Origin: Epiperipatus broadwayi
Lineage: Eukaryota; Onychophora; Udeonychophora; Euonychophora; Peripatidae
Assembly (NCBI GenBank): GCA_028023455.1
Contig: JAQFVV010000031.1
Span: 8,420,093 to 8,484,092, forward strand
DNA length: 64,000 nucleotides
Reading direction: 5' to 3'
The position numbers and the translations under genes are program-made. The first letter of the stretch is position 1; each line of letters begins with the position of its first letter. This document shows, one piece after another, positions 59,042-64,000 of this stretch. Below the pieces are notes generated by a model. The model was not told the origin of the DNA and made no database searches. It saw only the letters and a list, made by a program, of their open reading frames with translations.

Positions 59042-61852
59042 TGTGGTAAAAATAATGAAACTCGACACACTTTTAAAAAAACAAATTAACAAATTTATTT
59101 ACAATAACTTCAAATAAAATTTATTTACACTATTTACAGTTTTAGAATTTAGAAAAATAAATAAAATAAAATAAGAAATTACAAATACAAGAAGGTTATA
59201 CTGTTACTAATTCATGTACTTAACAAGCAATTATACATTCTTTAAATACTATACTAATAATATTATAGTATGTTTTCAACACTTAGATTTTTAAAATAAA
59301 TGTTAATAAACTTCCATTACAAATAATAATATATGTCAAAATTATTTATGTAGCACGTGTAAACAATGAAGCTCTACCAATTAAATAGTTACATTAATTA
59401 AGTATTACCATTTATAATGTATTATCATATATCTACTTTATTATTATTAGCATTACTTAATAGCTTTATAAAATTAATGTATCTTTGTAATGTAAAATAA
59501 ATAATTGACTATAATTGTACTTTACTTAATGTAATACCTGTTATATGTTTATCAAATATGCATTACATATCTGTACTGTTCAAATACTATTATTTAAATC
59601 CTTTATCAATTTCAAATTCATAAAGCATCACCTTAGATAAATTCTATGATTCTTTTCTGTGTAAAATCATTACTTTACTTAATATGTTATTTTAATCCTT
59701 TCTAATAATTTCTATCTATAAAACACTTTCTAAACTTATCTAAAATTTCCGGAAAATAAACATCAATTTTAAATAAAATATTTATTATCTAAACTACCTA
59801 TACTACATTGTCTATACTTAATAAACTTCAATCCAAATATAAGCTTCTACCCATAACGTAACTTAATTTATTTAATAAAAAAAAATACAAAAAAAAAAAT
59901 AGATTTCTTTTAAAATCCCTTTCTGACTTGCAAGATAAACAAATAATTACTTAGATAAATAATCAATATAATTCTAATATTATAACATAATAAAATATCA
60001 AAATTTATTTATGAAAGAATCATATAATTATTTCTAAGCTTCTTACGTAATGTTGTATCAGGTTTATTATAAATTAAAATTATGCATATTTTAATAAAGT
60101 TCGTTGCCAATATAATGTATGTGTTTTCATAAAATATCTATCCATTCATTCTACAACAACATAACATTCAGCTGATCTAAAGAAAAACATATTAAATTCA
60201 TTAAAATCATTATACAATGTTTTTACCATAATAATAATAATGTCCAATCTGCTATCCAGCATTCTTCGGAATTTGCAGCTTCATAAAATAAAAATTATTC
60301 ACATTTACACTCATAAACATTCATTAGAATATTTCGTGTTATACTAATTATAAAATAGATTTATGTAATTAATTATTATATTATTTTTAAGTTAGTATTT
60401 AATAAATGTACCTAACCTACTTTTAATAGTTTAATAATATTTTAAATTTTATGTTAAATAAATAAAATAAAAGTTTATATTACATATTTCCAACGACGAC
60501 TTTTGTTCTACCATAAAAGTTCTAACAAATATCCTACGTATAAAGTCAATAGAACACTATTTCCTGTTCCATTGTATCACGTGTTTCTTGAAAGTTTATA
60601 AAAAAAAAATGGTAACGTTCTTTTTTTAAAAAAAATAAAATAAGTTCCCACAAGAAAACAAAATAAAAATTAAAAATAGTTTATAAGTTCTTTCTGGATC
60701 CAGTTCTTCATAAAATATTATCTTTAAAGTTATTATTTCTAAACTAATTTATAGTTTGTATATTATTTTCATTAAATTATTTTAATCAACTTGGCTTGCT
60801 TGGCTTAGTTTGATTTGATTTGGACATCCATGTATTACTTGCGCATTTTCAAAACAATATATCTAGGTAAGAATCTATTTTTCCATCTATAACGTCCAGC
60901 GTTTTAGATTACTTCAATATAATAATTTTATTATATTACGATTTTAAAAAAAATCATATTTATAATCTATTTGCCTTTTCAAATCGTCAATATTTAGTCT
61001 TTTAAGCACAAAGACTTAACAAGGCATGTATTTATTAAAATTACTACTTCTTATATCTTTACTTAAGATATACATTTTATTTTTTAAAAATTTGCAAGAA
61101 TACTTTCTTTCTATAGAAGTATTCATATTTCTTTTAAATATCCATTTATAATAGACAATAGTAATTTAAACTTTTTAATACTATTTATAGTCCAAAATAT
61201 TACTTTTCTCCATCTCATGGTTTTATGTACTAATCCAGCGTCTGTTATTTTTCTAGCATAAAGTTTCTGATATATTTCTACGATATGTGATGTTTCCATG
61301 ATTATTCGTACGTAAATTGAGTTTCGATATTGAGAAGACCAATAGGGAATTATTAAGTTTCTACTGCATACTTATCATTTAAAAAAACTATAAAATTATA
61401 TACAATAACACTCTTATGATTTTAACACTGATTTTAAGAGCGTTTATAAATTTACTTAGCTATTTTCTCAATAGCACGATTAACTTAGAAATTTAATTAC
61501 AGAGAGCCCCCCTCAACAATTGAATCCAGCTTTTATACTGCCAGAAACTCCTTATCTGATTGGTACATTTAAACAATCAAACTTTCTAGCTTATTTACAT
61601 ATTTACTAACACACTATTAAAAATAAAATAATAACTTATTTAATATTTAATATTATTACATTTTTTAAAAATTATCTTTATCGTTTGATTTAAATCTTAA
61701 CTTTTATAAGATCATTTAAAATAAACTAAATCTTTTTAAATACGTTATATTTTTAAGACAATATTTTTAAAAATCAGATTTAATATTTTACATTAATATC
61801 TTTATTTTTTTATCTCGTGATAACTCACGTATTATTTATAACTTTTACAACA
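59042..61852 (-). mobile_element. 2.8-kb G-poor block bounded by short inverted ends (possible long LTR)
   Basis: The plus strand is strikingly poor in G from about 59080 to 62200. Candidate ends are TGTGGTAAAA at 59042 and TTTTACAACA ending 61852, an inverted pair with one mismatch and TG...CA form. A CCAAT box and TATAAAA on the minus strand near 61.53-61.56 kb would give transcription leftwards through the block. It has no ORF. This fits a large solo LTR or the upstream part of a gene, but I find no target duplication, primer-binding site or polypurine tract. Confidence 0.3.
61531..61563 (-). promoter_or_regulatory. CCAAT and TATA core promoter (minus strand)
   Basis: On the minus strand, CCAAT (plus 61559-61563 read as ATTGG) is followed 21 bp later by TATAAAAG (TATAAAA = plus 61531-61537) and then a run of six G (plus 61507-61512) and GCTCTCTG, where a start site would fall. 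The spacing between TATA and that segment, about 25-30 bp, is right for RNA polymerase II. It lies in the only G+C-richer patch of this region. Confidence 0.5.
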
Positions 61853-62936
61853 TGATTTTAAAATAGTTTTTTGCAACTTTGTGAGAAAGCTTCCAAGCAT
61901 GTGTGTGTGTATCTCTAATTAACATCTGTCTTTACAATACAAGAAACGCTTCCCATAATCTAAAAATAACTTAACAATTGCTTTTTTTAAAACAAATACT
62001 TATTTTTTAAAATAAATATAATATTACATCAGCTTTTAAAATAATTATTTGATATGATTAAAATCAAATATTAATCTCAATTTAAGCACTTATAATTTAA
62101 AATATTTCTATTTACTTTTAACATATATTTTAAATTAAATAAATATCTTTGTCTAATTTAAACTTGTCTTTTAAATACTTTAGCTTTAAACATTTGTCAT
62201 TAAATTTATTAATACAGTATTACATCATAATCATCATCATTTTTTAAATATCTTCTCAATATCAACACAATTCACATATCAAATACTCATAGATTGCTCT
62301 AACTAAACTTATGGTAACATTACCACAAGCAAAGTCAACATCACACTTTTAAAATACTTCTTAAATTTAAAATTTTCTACTAAATTAGCACAAAACTTAA
62401 ATGGTATATGTCTCATGGCATACAATAACATAATAGTGTATGTGCATATATATAGTTGAAAAAACAAATAGAAATAAACGCAAACAAAAATTTTGGTAGA
62501 TATTTTATATATAACACTGGGATAAAAATTCATGGTGAAATAATAATTTTGATACTGAAAATTATTATAAATTATTTTAAATCTAACATTTTTAAAAAAG
62601 TCTATTTAATGTTTTATTTTGATTATAATAATTAAAACAAATATGATTTTATGTTACAATAGCTATGCTGGTAATTATAAAATTCCACTATCTATTTTAA
62701 TTAGATTAAGAATTTTTTTTAATTAAAGCTTATATGATATATTTTGATAAAAATCCTACAAAGTTTTTTTTGGAAGGATTAGAGTGATTTTTGATCAATG
62801 TAAAAAAGAACTTACTTAATTGTTATTTTGATCTGATTATTTATCAATCACCCAGAAAATCTGTAATTAAAAAGAAAATGGTTTTATGTTTTTCCATAAG
62901 TGCCTTAAATGTTTATATAATTGACAAATAGTGTAG
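61853..62936. other. AT-rich stretch, nothing recognised
   Basis: A 74-codon minus-strand ORF (62309-62533) is hydrophobic and without motif. No repeat matches seen. Confidence 0.4.
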
Positions 62937-63147
62937 CTTTTGACAATAGAGGAACTTCTTAAACCACAATACAAGATAAGGACTTTATAAGGATAAGAGC
63001 AGTCATCTTATACACATGCTCTCTATATAAATATGTTTCACATTGGCCTATATAAAAAGAATTTAGGTTAAAGATAAATGGTCATTCTTACCTTTATAAA
63101 GTCCCTACCTTGTGATGAAGTTTGAGAGCTCTTTCTAGAGTCAAAAA
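62937..63147. mobile_element. fold-back element, family Q copy 2
   Basis: Inverted arms: the left has acaagataaggactttataa and the right has ttataaagtccctaccttgt. The outer ends cttttgacaatagagg and ctagagtcaaaaac are also inverted. The block taaagataa...ctttataaagtc...ttgtgatgaagtttgagagct parallels the right arm of the 9209-9663 element (taaagataagac...ctttataaaagtc...gttgtggtttaagaggt). It is shorter (about 211 bp), so it is an internally deleted or related subfamily. Confidence 0.6.
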
Positions 63148-64000
63148 CTGTATCATTTGGCTATTATACAAATATTTAAGGTGCATATGAGAAAAAGATT
63201 AAACCATTTCTCTTTTTAGTTGTTGTTTTAATATTCTATGATATAGTAGTAAAAGTGGATTTAAAAAATTGACTACAACATTATAGCATTAATAATATGA
63301 AGTTATTACTGATGAGTCAGCTACTTCTATATATCACAATGGTAAAATCTGAACTCTCATGGAATCAAAAGCTATCTTGTTTGTCATTGATATCTCATAT
63401 ATGATATTATACAGAATGCCCAAAGACTATAAAATTATAGATATTGAATGGACCTGACTATATGACACCAGTGACATGATTTATACCTTTCCAAAAGATG
63501 TCAATAAGCTAGTCTAGTGTTTAGAGTAGGCTAGGTTACTGAGAGATACCAGTACAAAACAGCTTACTGAAATAAACTATTGTGCTATAGTTTATATTAT
63601 GATGGTTTATCTTATGCAAAAAAATAAAAACATATAACTACTGCTGGTCATATAAGAATTGTCCATACTAATACTTTTTCATGAAGAATAATATCAAGTA
63701 CCGATGAAAGAAGATAGCTGGTTTTAAATGTAAATATTTTTAACTAAATTATTCAACTGAAAATAAAACAAGTAAACAAATAATAAATGAACTTGTACAT
63801 TTTGTTATTCATAAATGATGTTTTCAATGTATTTTTATTTAAAAAGTAGACTCAGAAATCTTATTGTAAATAAAGAAAAAAAGAGCCGAAGATTTTTTTA
63901 AGAAAGACTTTGCAAACTGGATCTAGTATTCTTTTTTTAAATAGAAATATTTTTTATTTTCCATTAGAAATAATGGATTTGAAGGAGGATATATATATAT
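63148..64000. other. AT-rich stretch to the window end
   Basis: Nothing recognised. The window ends in a short TA tract (63990-64000) that may continue beyond it. Confidence 0.45.

Noticed and set aside
59042-61852. Definite assignment as a solo LTR
   Set aside because: The flanking bases (aatgc on the left, tgatt on the right) do not form a target duplication and no primer-binding or polypurine tract is visible; kept only as a low-confidence possibility.

Overview
This is an AT-rich stretch (about three quarters A+T by eye) of a large, repeat-filled animal nuclear genome. It is probably an invertebrate or another lineage in which Penelope-like elements (PLEs) are active; the sequence does not fix the species. 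I see no intact host gene, no bacterial-type operon, no rRNA or functional tRNA and no CRISPR. Almost everything recognisable is a transposable element, nearly all broken by stops and frameshifts, plus long (TA)n microsatellites and inverted repeats.

Layout. 0-3 kb: nothing recognised. 3.1-4.6 kb: nested inverted repeats, including two decayed members of a hammerhead-ribozyme-bearing repeat family. 6.5-7.0 kb: LINE reverse transcriptase (RT) scrap. 8.3-9.7 kb: three fold-back (long inverted repeat) elements. 9.9-16 kb: a 164-bp tandem duplication, the 3' end of one LINE, then 122-bp tandem monomers leading into a decayed L1/Tx1-like LINE (ORF1-like tail, endonuclease, RT, zinc-finger tail). 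16.6-19.1 kb: another hammerhead-family copy and a four-unit palindromic array. 20.5-25.6 kb: a tRNA-related SINE, a near-complete decayed PLE with an inverted 5'-truncated partner, a fold-back element, and an RTE-clade LINE 3' fragment. 26-30.5 kb: two tandem copies of a 1.9-2.3 kb TATA-containing repeat with a small palindrome between them. 30.6-43 kb: mostly unrecognised AT-rich DNA with a SINE-like piece, a coiled-coil ORF relic, a nested palindrome and a LINE tail. 43.0-43.8 kb: a nearly perfect 290-bp palindrome whose spacer is a hammerhead core, then a second hammerhead-family copy. 45.5-49.6 kb: a second Tx1-like LINE split by a hAT-type element. 49.7-52.3 kb: a second PLE family arranged as two palindromic units. 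52.6-54.7 kb: three more hammerhead-family copies. 59-61.9 kb: a G-poor block with a CCAAT/TATA promoter on the minus strand.

The most interesting signal is a dispersed repeat of about 400 bp that carries a minimal hammerhead ribozyme. Its parts are helix I TCCTCA/TGGGGA, core CTGATGA, a helix II of GGC/GCC or AGC/GCT, and GAAAC-TA-GTC as a two-pair helix III. In the 290-bp palindrome the 128-bp arms start one base from the predicted self-cleavage site and the 34-bp spacer is essentially the ribozyme core. The PLE copies show the same head-to-head plan (a longer copy with an inverted, 5'-truncated copy at its 5' side). In one PLE the arms of each palindrome share private variants, so each palindrome seems to have been made in one event from one template. 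This suggests, as inference, a shared fold-back or template-switch mechanism during PLE-type retrotransposition, possibly set off by ribozyme cleavage.
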